A stretch of DNA of 64,000 nucleotides from Chloroflexota bacterium. GTDB taxonomy: Bacteria > Chloroflexota > Anaerolineae > UBA7937 > B3-Chlor. Position numbers and translations under genes: made by a program. The stretch spans positions 62,001 to 126,000 of the forward strand of contig JAUVXJ010000005.1 in assembly GCA_030603665.1 (NCBI GenBank), written 5' to 3'. Below are positions 34,234-43,095 of this stretch, one piece after another (the first letter of the stretch is position 1; each line of letters opens with the position of its first letter). A model generated the notes under the pieces. It searched no databases, was not told where the DNA came from, and was given only the letters and a program-made list of their open reading frames with translations.

Positions 34234-35490
34234 TCAGAGGAATTCCCTGGGGTCAGCAATCTCCCCAGTGAGAGCCGATGCCGCCACTGCGGCCGGACTC
34301 GCCAGATAGATCTCGGCTTCTTTGCAGCCCATGCGCCCCTTGAAGTTCCTGTTGGCCGTGGAAAGGGTCACTTCACCGGGAGCCATCACCCCCTGATGAG
34401 CGCCAAGACATGGTCCACAACCCGGGTTGAGAACCACGGCACCTGCGGTGACCAAATCGGCGATTATTCCGTCGGCCAAAGCGGCCAACAACACCTCCCG
34501 GCTAGCTGGAAGGATCAGCAGCCTGGTGTTCGGGGCGATCCTGCGACCGCGAAGAATGCGGGCGGCGACTCTGAAATCCTCCAGCCGACCATTGGTGCAG
34601 GTGCCAATGAACGCCTGATCTATCCTGATCCCCGCCACTTCGGTGATGGGCACCATATTGTCCACCGTGTGGGGTCGGGCCACCTGAGGGTCCAGTTCGG
34701 TCACATCGTACTCGATCACCCGCTCGTAGGTTGCATCAGGGTCGGCGAAAACCTCCTGAAAATCGGCGCTGGTCCTCCCCGTGAGCCATGAACGTGTCTT
34801 CTCATCAGGCTCGACCACCCCGGCCTTGGCTCCCATCTCGGCTGCCATGTTGCAGAGAACCATTCTGCTGGCGATACTCATCTCCTCCACCACGGGCCCG
34901 GCGAACTCCACCGACCGGTAGTCGGCGCCATCAGCCCCTAGATCCCCGATGATGTACAGGACGATGTCCTTGGAGTAGACTCCTTTGGGAAGCCCGCCCT
35001 TAACCACCACACGGAAGGAATGTGGCACCATCAACCATATCTCGCCCGTCGCCATCACTGAGGCCGCTTCCGTGCGGCCGATGCCAGCCGCAAAGGCGCC
35101 AAAGGCACCGTGGGTAGGCGTGTGAGAATCACTGCCCACGATCAGATACCCGGGTAGGGCATGCCCTTTCTCCGGCAAGACCTGGTGGCAGATTCCCTCA
35201 CCCACATCATAGAAGTGGGTGATACCCTGTTCCTCGACAAAGCGACGAATCTGCTGATGGTTCGTCGCATGCCCCTCTGTGGCAGCCGGGACGACGTGAT
35301 CGAGGACGATGACGTTGATCTCCGGCCTGGCGACCCTCTCCACGCCGATCTCACGGAAGATCTTGGCGATGGCCGCAGTATTGTCGTGGGTCAGCAGTTT
35401 GTCGGGCTGTACGGTCACGATCTGGCCAGGCTCAACCTCCTCCAGCCCGGCCTTTCGAGCAAGGATCTTCTGCGCAAACGTCTGGCCCAT
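34234..35490 (-). CDS. Aconitase/isopropylmalate isomerase large subunit (pair 2)
   Basis: A 418-residue [4Fe-4S] dehydratase subunit of the LeuC/homoaconitase type. TLAQ-like start (GQTFAQKILARKAG), VLDHVVPA, IVGSDSHTPTHGAFGAFAAGIG, IGTCTNGR and NPGCGPCLGAHQGV give the three cluster Cys and the substrate residues. Starts 3 bp after the previous small subunit gene. In this operon it could isomerise citrate/isocitrate or a related tricarboxylate. Confidence 0.88.
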   Translation of the reverse strand: MGQTFAQKILARKAGLEEVEPGQIVTVQPDKLLTHDNTAAIAKIFREIGVERVARPEINVIVLDHVVPAATEGHATNHQQIRRFVEEQGITHFYDVGEGICHQVLPEKGHALPGYLIVGSDSHTPTHGAFGAFAAGIGRTEAASVMATGEIWLMVPHSFRVVVKGGLPKGVYSKDIVLYIIGDLGADGADYRSVEFAGPVVEEMSIASRMVLCNMAAEMGAKAGVVEPDEKTRSWLTGRTSADFQEVFADPDATYERVIEYDVTELDPQVARPHTVDNMVPITEVAGIRIDQAFIGTCTNGRLEDFRVAARILRGRRIAPNTRLLILPASREVLLAALADGIIADLVTAGAVVLNPGCGPCLGAHQGVMAPGEVTLSTANRNFKGRMGCKEAEIYLASPAAVAASALTGEIADPREFL

Positions 35491-35493
35491 GGT

Positions 35494-36012
35494 CTACTCC
35501 TCAGCCTGAAGCTCTGCCTTCAGGTAGCCAAACAAGCCACCGGCCGTCATAATCTCCTTCTCCAGCCCTGAGAGCGAGGTTCCCCGGACCTCGATTCCCT
35601 TTGTCACATTGCGGATGCGGCCCGTATTGGCGTCGATCTCCAACTCGTCTCCCGTCTCCACCTCTTCTGTGATGTCTGGGACCTCCAGGATGGGAAATCC
35701 CAGGTTGACCGCGTTGCGGTAGAAGATGCGAGAGAAGCTCTCCGCAATTACAGCAGCCACATCGTTGTACTGGAGGGTGATCACAGCATGCTCGCGGGAT
35801 GAACCACATCCGAAGTTTTTGCCGGTCACCAGGATATCCCCAGGCTGTACCCTCTCCACGAAATCCTCCATCCCTGGCACGTATTCCAGGGCATGTTTGG
35901 CCATCTCCTTCGGATCGGTCAGTGGAAGATAGCTGCCATGATAGATCATGTCAGTGTCGATGTCATCTCCCACCACCCAAGCCCGGCCTCTGAACACGAA
36001 CTCTTTGCTCAT
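35494..36012 (-). CDS. Aconitase/isopropylmalate isomerase small subunit (pair 1)
   Basis: A 172-residue LeuD-type subunit: VGDDIDTDMIYHGSYLPLTD and [22 protein letters not shown]. The specificity loop IYHGSYLPL differs from that of pair 2, which suggests the two pairs act on different substrates or at different steps. Extended C-terminus (GLEKEIMTAGGLFGYLKAE). Confidence 0.85.
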   Translation of the reverse strand: MSKEFVFRGRAWVVGDDIDTDMIYHGSYLPLTDPKEMAKHALEYVPGMEDFVERVQPGDILVTGKNFGCGSSREHAVITLQYNDVAAVIAESFSRIFYRNAVNLGFPILEVPDITEEVETGDELEIDANTGRIRNVTKGIEVRGTSLSGLEKEIMTAGGLFGYLKAELQAEE

Positions 36013-36040
36013 CTGTACCTCTCCATCAGGCTCTTTCGGA

Positions 36041-37297
36041 TCACTCGGGCAGAGAGATCTCGCCCTTCACCGCTGTTGCTGCTGCCACCGCAGGTCCGGC
36101 CAGATACGCCTGACTCCCCTTGCCCAGCTTGCCTCTGAAGTTGCGATTCCCGGTGCTCACCAACACATCTCCCTCCGCCAACACGCCGTGGTGGCCGATG
36201 GTGCACAGTGAGCAGCCCTGATTCGTAACCATGGCACCAGCCTTGATGAAAGTCTCGTACAGCCCTGCTTCCACGGCCTCCATAGCTACCTCGGTCGTGG
36301 CCGGGGTGACCACCAGTCTCACATGCGGGGCCACCTTCCCTCCCATCCCCTGCAGTACCTCGGCGGCCACCTTCAGGTCCTCAAAACGGCCATTGGTGCA
36401 AGAGCCGATGAAGACCTCGTCAACACGAGTGCCTGCCACCTCTCGAACGGGCTTCACGTTGTCCGGGTTATCTGGACAGGCGATGAGGGGCTCCAGACCA
36501 CTCACGTCGAACTCCCATTCCTCCTTGTAGGCCGCGTCTTCATCCGGGAGCACCGCTTCCACGCTGCGCCCTGCCCGCTCCCCGATCCAGTCCAGGATGC
36601 TCTGATTGGGTGTGATGAACCCGATCTTGCCCTCCATCTCCGTCACCATACTGGCCAGGGTCAACCGTCCAGCCAGCGACAGAGAGTCGATGGGCTGCCC
36701 GTAGAACTCCAGCGACTTATAGATCGTCTTGCTCTTGTCGATCTTGGAAAGCAGGAACAGAGTCAGATCCTTGGCTGAGGCGGGATAATCGTACTCCCCC
36801 TTGAAGGTGATCTTGATGGTCTCTGGTACTCTGAACCACAATCGACCCGTGGCCCAGCCTGCTGCCACATCTGTCGTACCCATTCCGGTCGAGAACGATC
36901 CCACAGCACCCAGGAGGTTCATGTGGCTGTCTGTGCCGATGATCACACCTCCGGGCAAAACCATCCCGTGCTCCAGCAGGACGTGTTGCCCGATACCGGC
37001 GTTGACGTCAAAGACGTGAGGGACGCCGTGCTTCACCGCGAACTGGCGACAGGCACGCTGGTTGTTGGCCACCAACACTACCTTGGCCGGTGCCTGGTAG
37101 TCGAAGGTCATGGCGATCTTCTGCGGATCCCACACCGGCTTGTCGCCCAGCTGCTTCTCGTACTCCAGGACGACGTTGGGCCCCCCGAAATCCCTCACCA
37201 CCGCCAGGTCCAGATCCGCCCAGACCCGGTCTCCCGCGCGAGCGTCCGCACCTGAATGCTCACTGAGTATCTTCTCTATGATGGTCTTGCCGGACAT
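36041..37297 (-). CDS. Aconitase-family large subunit (pair 1)
   Basis: A 418-residue [4Fe-4S] dehydratase. KTIIEKILSEHSG at the start, IGTDSHMNLLGAVGSFSTGMG, IGSCTNGRFEDL and NQGCSLCTIGHHGVL supply the cluster ligands. It is more divergent than pair 2: the first His-bearing motif is FDYQAP rather than DHxxP, and the third is CSLC instead of CGPC. The ATG at 37297 is preferred to one at 37315 because AGAGGA precedes it at suitable spacing. Confidence 0.85.
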   Translation of the reverse strand: MSGKTIIEKILSEHSGADARAGDRVWADLDLAVVRDFGGPNVVLEYEKQLGDKPVWDPQKIAMTFDYQAPAKVVLVANNQRACRQFAVKHGVPHVFDVNAGIGQHVLLEHGMVLPGGVIIGTDSHMNLLGAVGSFSTGMGTTDVAAGWATGRLWFRVPETIKITFKGEYDYPASAKDLTLFLLSKIDKSKTIYKSLEFYGQPIDSLSLAGRLTLASMVTEMEGKIGFITPNQSILDWIGERAGRSVEAVLPDEDAAYKEEWEFDVSGLEPLIACPDNPDNVKPVREVAGTRVDEVFIGSCTNGRFEDLKVAAEVLQGMGGKVAPHVRLVVTPATTEVAMEAVEAGLYETFIKAGAMVTNQGCSLCTIGHHGVLAEGDVLVSTGNRNFRGKLGKGSQAYLAGPAVAAATAVKGEISLPE

Positions 37298-37378
37298 ACT
37301 GTACCGTCCTCTCATCCACCCCCAGACTCAGGGTCTCGGGGTCTAACCACACAGACCACTCACGGCACACCAAGACGG

Positions 37379-37912
37379 CTACTTCTTGAAGGTCTCGAAA
37401 CTGGTGAAATCGGCATGATGCAGGACGGTGGCCTCCCTGCTGCGCGGCATAAGATCACCCTCCTTGGCATGTGTGGCAATCATGTGCAGCACCTCGACAG
37501 GGACACCCTGCTCGGCAGCTAATATCGCACCGCTGAACGGATGGCGAAGCTGAGTCCCAAGTTCGCTCTTGATGGTCTTGTCATCCGCGAAGGTGTACTC
37601 CAGTAGCTTGCCCACATCGTGAAGGAGCGCTCCGGCGATGAGCTGATCACGGTTGAGCGGGTTCCGTTCCCCATAGATCTTCTCGAAGACGTCAGCTACC
37701 CCAATGGAGATGAGGGTCACTGCACGAGTGTGCTCGATGAAGTTGGTTGGAGCATCCGGGATCAGCAGAGACTGCGCCATCTTTGGTAAGTCCGCAGCCT
37801 TCCATCCCCCTCGCCCCATACCTTCTTCCCAGACCTTAATGCACCTCTCCCGTAGGTCGGCGTTCGCTATCAGATTGAACTCCGGGATCAGCTCCAGCAA
37901 TTCCTCTGACAT
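37379..37912 (-). CDS. HD-domain phosphohydrolase inside the citrate operon
   Basis: A 177-residue HD-superfamily protein with EHTRAV (about 61-66), GALLHDVGKLLEY (His-Asp about 97-98), RHPFSGA and IATHAKEG, all metal-binding motifs intact. Such enzymes hydrolyse phosphate esters, often nucleotides. It lies 2 bp after the citryl-CoA-lyase-like gene, so it belongs to the operon. Its role is unknown: metabolite repair, CoA-derivative clean-up or a regulatory nucleotidase are possible. Confidence 0.8.
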   Translation of the reverse strand: MSEELLELIPEFNLIANADLRERCIKVWEEGMGRGGWKAADLPKMAQSLLIPDAPTNFIEHTRAVTLISIGVADVFEKIYGERNPLNRDQLIAGALLHDVGKLLEYTFADDKTIKSELGTQLRHPFSGAILAAEQGVPVEVLHMIATHAKEGDLMPRSREATVLHHADFTSFETFKK

Positions 37913-37914
37913 GG

Positions 37915-38694
37915 CTACTCAACCCTTCTCTCTGGAGGACCATCGTACTCATGGGCCGTGGGATGAATGCGGCGCATAGGCCGCATCCTGTTCTGCTCTT
38001 CGTACACCTGCGCGACGAGACCTCCGCTACGACTGATGGCAAAGATGCCGTTGCTCACTTCCGGAGGGAAGTCCATCTCGCAGAGCATGGTGGCTATGGC
38101 CCCGTCGACGTTCATGGGCAAGTCCCGTCCCAGCTTCTCTTTCATGGCGGCACGTATGGCGTGTGCCATCTCCACATACTCCCCGGCTATCCCGAGTTCG
38201 CCCGCCAGCCCGAAGAGCCGAGAGCTGCGTGGATCTTCCGTGTGCACCCGATGACCGTATCCGGGGATCCGTCTCTTCGTTGCCTTGTACTCGTCGACGA
38301 GCTCAACGGCCACCGTCTCCGCATCCTTGCCGCTGGTCGCCTTACGCGTAACTGCCTTGAGCAGCACCTGCATGCATCCCTCGATGGCTCCTCCGTGGTA
38401 CCTGCTGATGCAGCTTATGCCCGCGGCTACCGCAGTGGTCAGCGGGGCGCCACCGGAAGCGACCGTCCGCGCCGCGAGAGCTGATGGTGGCGTCGCACCA
38501 TGATCGATACTGGACACCAACATAGCATCCATCAGGATACCCTGCTCCCTGGACGGCAAATCCCCTCTCAAGAGCAGAAAGACCACCTGAGAGAACGGCA
38601 CGCGTCCCATCAGTTCGTCGACGCGGTACCCCCTGAAGGCGATCCTGTTGGGTTCGATTTTGGTTATGGCTGTCTTCCACGTTTCTTCAGACAT
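37915..38694 (-). CDS. Citrate-synthase-fold lyase, citryl-CoA lyase-like
   Basis: A 259-residue short member of the citrate synthase family. It keeps the catalytic set: His in SRYHGGAIEG, His in PGYGHRVHTEDPRS and Asp in MNVDGAIATML. It lacks about 130-170 residues of N-terminal domain present in true citrate synthases. This length and pattern match citryl-CoA lyase (CclA-like, cleaving citryl-CoA to acetyl-CoA and oxaloacetate) and the C-terminal domain of ATP-citrate lyase. The adjacent SucCD-like genes would supply the citryl-CoA synthetase step. It could also run as a synthase. Confidence 0.75.
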   Translation of the reverse strand: MSEETWKTAITKIEPNRIAFRGYRVDELMGRVPFSQVVFLLLRGDLPSREQGILMDAMLVSSIDHGATPPSALAARTVASGGAPLTTAVAAGISCISRYHGGAIEGCMQVLLKAVTRKATSGKDAETVAVELVDEYKATKRRIPGYGHRVHTEDPRSSRLFGLAGELGIAGEYVEMAHAIRAAMKEKLGRDLPMNVDGAIATMLCEMDFPPEVSNGIFAISRSGGLVAQVYEEQNRMRPMRRIHPTAHEYDGPPERRVE

Positions 38695-38825
38695 CTCCTC
38701 TGTCTCCTCTTGCGATGCACTTGACCCGACCGTTTCAGCCGACGTCCCTCAAAGCTCACCGCGTTGACTGCCGCCCCGCCGCACGGGGCTCACGTACCCC
38801 TGCGGGCCTCCCCTCCATCACGAGC

Positions 38826-39731
38826 CTATAGGCCCAACTTGGCAAGGACTTCCTTGGTGGCCTTCGGTATGTCACCGAAGGAGTCAACGACCACGGCACC
38901 GACTTCTCGCAACCGCTCTACCTTGCCCTCGTGAGTGCCACGGCCGCCCTCAATGATGGCCCCAGCGTGGGAGAAGCGCGTCCCTGACTTGGCTGCCTTT
39001 CCGCCGATGAAAGCGATCAGCGGTTTGGTGAACTCGCCAGCCTGCATCAAATCGGCAACCTGCTCCTCCTGTGAGGTACCGATCTCCCCGAACATGACCA
39101 CTGCCTTGGTGTCCGGATCAGCCTCGAACAGCTTCACCACCTCCGGGTGCGGAAGGCCAACCACCGCGTCGCCCCCCACATGCACCAGTGTAGTGGCGCC
39201 GATTCCCTCTTGCGCCAGATAGTAGGCCATGGCCGAGGTGATGCCACCGCTTCTGGAGGTCACGCCCACCGGGCCGGGAAAGAACCAGGAGCGCGCCGAG
39301 GCAGCACGCCCTCCGATCATCCCCAGCACCCCTTTGTCGGGACTCAGCACTCCCAGGGTATTGGGTCCCACGAATCTGGCTCCCGCCTTCTTAGCTGCCT
39401 TGATAATGACCAGGACATCGTAGATAGGCACGCGGTCTGGGATGATCACCAGCAGCTTGACGCCAGCGTCGATGGCTTCGAGGGCCGCGCTCTTGACCAG
39501 AGGGGCGGGTATGTACAAGACGCTAACATCCAGTGGTCCTGCCTCTTCCCAGGCCTCCAGCACCGTGTCGTAAACGGGGATTCCCTCCACATCTCCCCCG
39601 CCACGACCCGGAGTGCAGCCGGCAACCACGTTTGTGCCGTATTCCTTCATCAGGCGAGTTCTAGCCATTCCCTCGCGTCCAGTGATGCCCTGCACGAGAA
39701 CTCGTTTGGTTTCGTCGATGAGAATGGACAT
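38826..39731 (-). CDS. SucD-like CoA ligase subunit (candidate citryl-CoA synthetase small subunit)
   Basis: A 301-residue CoA-binding ligase subunit: ILIDETKRVLVQGITGREG, GPNTLGVLSPDKGVLGMIGG, TSRSGGITSAMAYYL, and the phospho-His segment RFSHAGAIIEGGRGT. It resembles succinyl-CoA synthetase alpha and CcsB. The small subunit of citryl-CoA synthetase is homologous to SucD, and the citryl-CoA-lyase-like gene is downstream, so citrate may be the substrate; succinate remains possible. The ATG at 39731 is chosen over one at 39818 for normal family length. Confidence 0.8.
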   Translation of the reverse strand: MSILIDETKRVLVQGITGREGMARTRLMKEYGTNVVAGCTPGRGGGDVEGIPVYDTVLEAWEEAGPLDVSVLYIPAPLVKSAALEAIDAGVKLLVIIPDRVPIYDVLVIIKAAKKAGARFVGPNTLGVLSPDKGVLGMIGGRAASARSWFFPGPVGVTSRSGGITSAMAYYLAQEGIGATTLVHVGGDAVVGLPHPEVVKLFEADPDTKAVVMFGEIGTSQEEQVADLMQAGEFTKPLIAFIGGKAAKSGTRFSHAGAIIEGGRGTHEGKVERLREVGAVVVDSFGDIPKATKEVLAKLGL

Positions 39732-39790
39732 GGTATTCAACCCTTTCTGCTTGTCGACAGCTCGTTGAGTAATCAGTAAGGGCTTGCTGC

Positions 39791-41338
39791 CTACTGTTTC
39801 AGCAAGCCCTCTCGGCACTCCTCCAGCCCTGGGGTAGGCAAGTCGACAAATCCACCCCCAGCTCCCTCAAAATGGCATTCCACCTCGCAGGCCAGGCACT
39901 CGATGCATCGGCCTCGCTTCGCATCTTCAAGGCTGATGTTGAGCACAGGCCTTCCATCCTCTAGCTGAAGGATCTGACGCACACAAGTCTTCACGCACAC
40001 CTTGCTCTCACAGGTGTCGCAGACGGCGTGGTCGTAGATCACGGTCCCGGTAGGACTCTCGAAGGTATAGGGCTCTTTCGGCTCTGGCCGAGGTGAGGGC
40101 GCGGGAAGCTCCTTGATATCTCCCGCCTTGATCAGAGCGTCCAGGCGCTCCGCACAGAAATCAGCCGTGTCGTCCTTGCCATAGGCCTCCAACGGAGCCG
40201 GAATCTCAGGGGCAGCACGCTTCAGGATCTCAATGGCTTTCTCCTCCATGTTCCCACCCAGCCGGATGACCGCTGGTACCGACAGGCGGTCCTCCATGAA
40301 GGCCTTTACAAAGCCCCGCGCCGAGTGGAACTGCTCCTGGCTGGCGACACCCGAGCCGGAGGCGAAGTAGCCGTCTATTCCTGGCAGCGACATGACGATC
40401 CTCGCCGCGCGATACACCTTGGAGGCTGGCGGGTTGCCACTGGTATCCACATAGGTGGCCAGCTTGTAGTTCCTGCTTAGCAGTGCGTCCATGGACATCA
40501 TGGAGCCACCACCTCCGGCACCGTGGAATCCGATGTACCCCTCGCCCCTACTGAAATCGTCCGCCATCTGGATGAAGTAGAAGGTCCCGCGGTAGTCGGT
40601 CGCCTCCACTTGATACGCGATTCTCTCCAGTTCCGTCGGCGGGCGGTCGAACTCGCGCGCAATCTCGATCCCGAGTTCCGGGTGTCGAAAGACAGCGTAG
40701 TCGTCCACAGTGATGCGGCAGTCAGCTGCATACAGCTTTTCGTCGGTGGTCACTACAATCGGATTGATCTCCGCCGTCCGAGCCTCATACCTCCGCGCCA
40801 CTTGATATAAACTCGTAACCATCCCCCCCAGGTCCCGAAGCAGCTTGCCGTGTACACCGGTCCGGCGCACTAGATCACGGGCCTGATAGTCTCGGAGACC
40901 TTTCTCGATATCTACTTCCAGTCGGGCGACTTTGTCCAGATGCTCAAGGGCGATCTCCTCTATGCCCGTGCCCCCCGCGCTACTGAAAATGACCACCGGG
41001 GCACGCGCTCTGTCATCGATGATTACGCCAGCATAGAACTCCCGCTCAATGTCGAGGCGTTCCTCCACCAAGACCTGCTCAACAGTGAAACCCTTCACCG
41101 TCATGCCCAGCATCTCGCGAGCCACGGATTCCGCCTCGTGCGGTGTGGCCGCCCTCCTGATGCCGCCCATGCTGGCACGACCGGTGACCCAGGCCTGGGC
41201 CTTGACCATCACCTCGCCTCCCAGTTCCTCCGCCAGCCTTCGCGCTTCCTCCGGAGTGGAGGCCATCCCGCCCCGCGGTACAGGCACCTTCTGGGACTTG
41301 AGCAGCTCCTTTCCCTGATACTCATGAAGACGAGCCAT
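39791..41338 (-). CDS. SucC-like ATP-grasp subunit with a C-terminal ferredoxin-like domain
   Basis: A 515-residue protein. Residues about 1-400 are SucC/CcsA-like: RLHEYQGKELLKSQKVPVPRG, VMVKAQAWVTGRASMGGI, GVIIDDRARAPVVIFSSAGG and AEINPIVVT (metal site). The C-terminal part adds two cysteine clusters, CDTCESKVCVKTC (about 428-440) and CIECLACEVEC (about 475-485), which fit a 2[4Fe-4S] ferredoxin-like domain. SucC and CcsA normally lack this. It is the first gene of the operon and pairs with the SucD-like subunit; the Fe-S tail could couple or sense redox state. GGAGG precedes the ATG at 41338; the frame is open to 41446 but without support. Confidence 0.8.
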   Translation of the reverse strand: MARLHEYQGKELLKSQKVPVPRGGMASTPEEARRLAEELGGEVMVKAQAWVTGRASMGGIRRAATPHEAESVAREMLGMTVKGFTVEQVLVEERLDIEREFYAGVIIDDRARAPVVIFSSAGGTGIEEIALEHLDKVARLEVDIEKGLRDYQARDLVRRTGVHGKLLRDLGGMVTSLYQVARRYEARTAEINPIVVTTDEKLYAADCRITVDDYAVFRHPELGIEIAREFDRPPTELERIAYQVEATDYRGTFYFIQMADDFSRGEGYIGFHGAGGGGSMMSMDALLSRNYKLATYVDTSGNPPASKVYRAARIVMSLPGIDGYFASGSGVASQEQFHSARGFVKAFMEDRLSVPAVIRLGGNMEEKAIEILKRAAPEIPAPLEAYGKDDTADFCAERLDALIKAGDIKELPAPSPRPEPKEPYTFESPTGTVIYDHAVCDTCESKVCVKTCVRQILQLEDGRPVLNISLEDAKRGRCIECLACEVECHFEGAGGGFVDLPTPGLEECREGLLKQ

Positions 41339-41567
41339 TCCTTGCCTCCTTCCACACACGGACTTTAAGCCCGCTGGGAGAATCCATCTTTGTCCTATCC
41401 AACAGATAACTGAGGCATCTGGTGCGACCCTCTCGTCCAGGTACAACGGGTCCAGGGCGCCGTACGATCAGATCACCTACGCTGGCCTGCTCCTACACCT
41501 TCTCGGAGCGACTTGGCATTCACGGCCATCACACAACTCCAGGAATGCGTGGCCCTGAATCGTGCCG

Positions 41568-42038
41568 CTATGGCAACTCCTCAGGAAAAGGGAGGTCGCT
41601 GCTCCGCTTGAACACCTTCGTCAGAACGTTTACTCTGGTCCTGTTTATGCCTGGGATGCTGTGGACAACCTCAGTGACAAAGGTCCGAAGCGCGTTTACA
41701 TCGGTGGCCACGAAGGCCGCGGAAATGTCGAAGTCGCCGGTGGAGAGAGCTACGTAGGAGACCTGATCCAATTCACACAGTCTTTCGGCAACGGTGTCCA
41801 TCTGACCAGGCTTCACGTCGATCACGATGTCAGCCCTGATCCCAAACCCCAATGCCTCGGGCACGGCGCCGGCGCTGATCCGAATGAGGCCCTGATCGAC
41901 GAGTTTCCCCAGCCTGCTCCTCACTGTCCTGGATGGGACATCTCCTATCCGCCGGGCAATCTCCGCGCAGGACATTCTCGCGTCCTCATGCAGGCACTGT
42001 AAGATCGCGCGATCGATCTCGTCCACTTTCGACTTCAT
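41568..42038 (-). CDS. Lrp/AsnC-family transcriptional regulator
   Basis: A 156-residue Lrp-type regulator: an N-terminal helix-turn-helix (DEIDRAILQCLHEDARMSCAEIARRI ... RTVRSRLGKLVDQGLI) followed by a RAM ligand-binding domain (ADIVIDVKPGQMDTVAERL ... VHSIPGINRTRVNVL). It lies 229 bp upstream of the nine-gene citrate operon on the same strand and is the obvious candidate to control it. Effector unknown, often an amino acid. Strong promoter at 42071-42099. Confidence 0.9.
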   Translation of the reverse strand: MKSKVDEIDRAILQCLHEDARMSCAEIARRIGDVPSRTVRSRLGKLVDQGLIRISAGAVPEALGFGIRADIVIDVKPGQMDTVAERLCELDQVSYVALSTGDFDISAAFVATDVNALRTFVTEVVHSIPGINRTRVNVLTKVFKRSSDLPFPEELP

Positions 42039-42353
42039 CAGCTCTCTCTCTGACTGCCGATTCCTTTGCCATCATAGCACATTTCAGCCTGAATGTCAAG
42101 GTCTAGGGCACAAAGTTGCCGAAACGGCATGCTTTGTATAGCGCGCTCTTCGTTGCCCGCGAGAGCGATCCCCCACCGTAGTGCCCGACGACAAAGGCTG
42201 CTGGGAGAGTCTGCGTTGCCTCGTTTCAAGGCAAAGGGGACGCTCTGCGCGCCCCCTCTCTTCAAAGGTACCCGGGGTCCTTTGACCGACTCTCTACAAC
42301 AGCCTGGGAATGACACCTCGCTGCCAAGACCGGCGATCCCGCCGGTGCGCCCG
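42039..42353. other. Intergenic region between the Lrp-type regulator and TPR genes
   Basis: About 315 bp. The left end carries the regulator's promoter (42071-42099); near the TPR gene end is a small hairpin ACCGGC/GCCGGT (42329-42346) that may aid termination. Nothing else is recognised. Confidence 0.5.
42071..42099 (-). promoter_or_regulatory. Promoter of the Lrp-type regulator
   Basis: Minus-strand TTGACA and TATGAT with a 17-bp spacer, 33 bp before the start codon at 42038. Confidence 0.75.
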
Positions 42354-43022
42354 CTAGGGCTCTTTGAACTGCTTCTCCAACCTGTCCAACATCATAGCTG
42401 CCTGGACCAGCATGTCCAGCGGGTTCTTCTCGCCCCGGAAGTAACGGTAGTCACAGGGCATGATGTCCAAAGTCTCTACCAGATCCTGGTAGCGGGACCG
42501 CAAAGCACCCTCGCTCACGTCATATAGTCCTGCAGTCTCCCTCTGAGTCACCTGGCGAAAGTTCAGCTTGCGCACAGTATAGTCCAGGGCAGCGGCCCAG
42601 ACCTCCGGTTTGCGCATGGGCAATGTCCGACGCCCCGCGGCGATGCGGAACTCCCACCACATCTGCATCGCTGCGCTTATCTGCTCGAGCGGGATGCCTT
42701 GGCCAGTCATGGTGCGGGTCAAGAGCGACTCCACGGGGTCCATCCCCACCTCGAAGAGCGCACGAAAGCGCTCCCTGAGTCTGGTGTCTGGCTCCAGATC
42801 CAGGAAATCACGGAGCGACGACAAAGCTTCGTCCCATTGACCGAAGCGTGCTCGGGCTCGTGCGAGGTTCAGACGGTACTCAGGGTCGTCTGGCGCCAGA
42901 CGCACGGCCTCCTTGAACTTCCTGATGGCGTCGTCGATCTCCCACTTCTCGTAATACTCCAGGCCCTCGACGTTGTACGACTCGGCCTGCTGTTTGGCAT
43001 TCTCTCTACTAGCTTCCGCCAT
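42354..43022 (-). CDS. TPR protein with a helical C-terminal domain
   Basis: A 222-residue cytoplasmic protein. The N-terminal part has about two TPR repeats (AESYNVEGLEYYEKWEIDDAIRKFKEAVRLAP, then NLARARARFGQWDEALSSLRDFLDLEP). The rest (about 110-222) is helical, with PEVWAAALDYTVRKLNFRQVTQRETAGLYDVSEGALRSRY, which looks like a cyclin/TFIIB-type repeat including a helix-turn-helix-like end. Function unknown; perhaps a scaffold or DNA/RNA-associated protein. ATG at 43022 with GGGAGGAG upstream. Confidence 0.65.
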   Translation of the reverse strand: MAEASRENAKQQAESYNVEGLEYYEKWEIDDAIRKFKEAVRLAPDDPEYRLNLARARARFGQWDEALSSLRDFLDLEPDTRLRERFRALFEVGMDPVESLLTRTMTGQGIPLEQISAAMQMWWEFRIAAGRRTLPMRKPEVWAAALDYTVRKLNFRQVTQRETAGLYDVSEGALRSRYQDLVETLDIMPCDYRYFRGEKNPLDMLVQAAMMLDRLEKQFKEP

Positions 43023-43057
43023 CAAGGGTCTCCTCCCTTCGCTCTCAGCGCCGCGCT

Positions 43058-43086
43058 ATTCTATCACCTGAAGACGACAATGCAAA
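43058..43086 (-). promoter_or_regulatory. Possible promoter of the TPR gene
   Basis: Minus-strand TTTGCA and TAGAAT with a 17-bp spacer, about 36 bp before the start at 43022. Confidence 0.4.
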
Positions 43087-43095
43087 GCCGGACGC

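Noticed and set aside
42038..42316. 92-codon minus-strand open frame upstream of the Lrp-type gene
   Set aside because: It overlaps a TTGACA-17-TATGAT promoter and its translation has no domain-like character.
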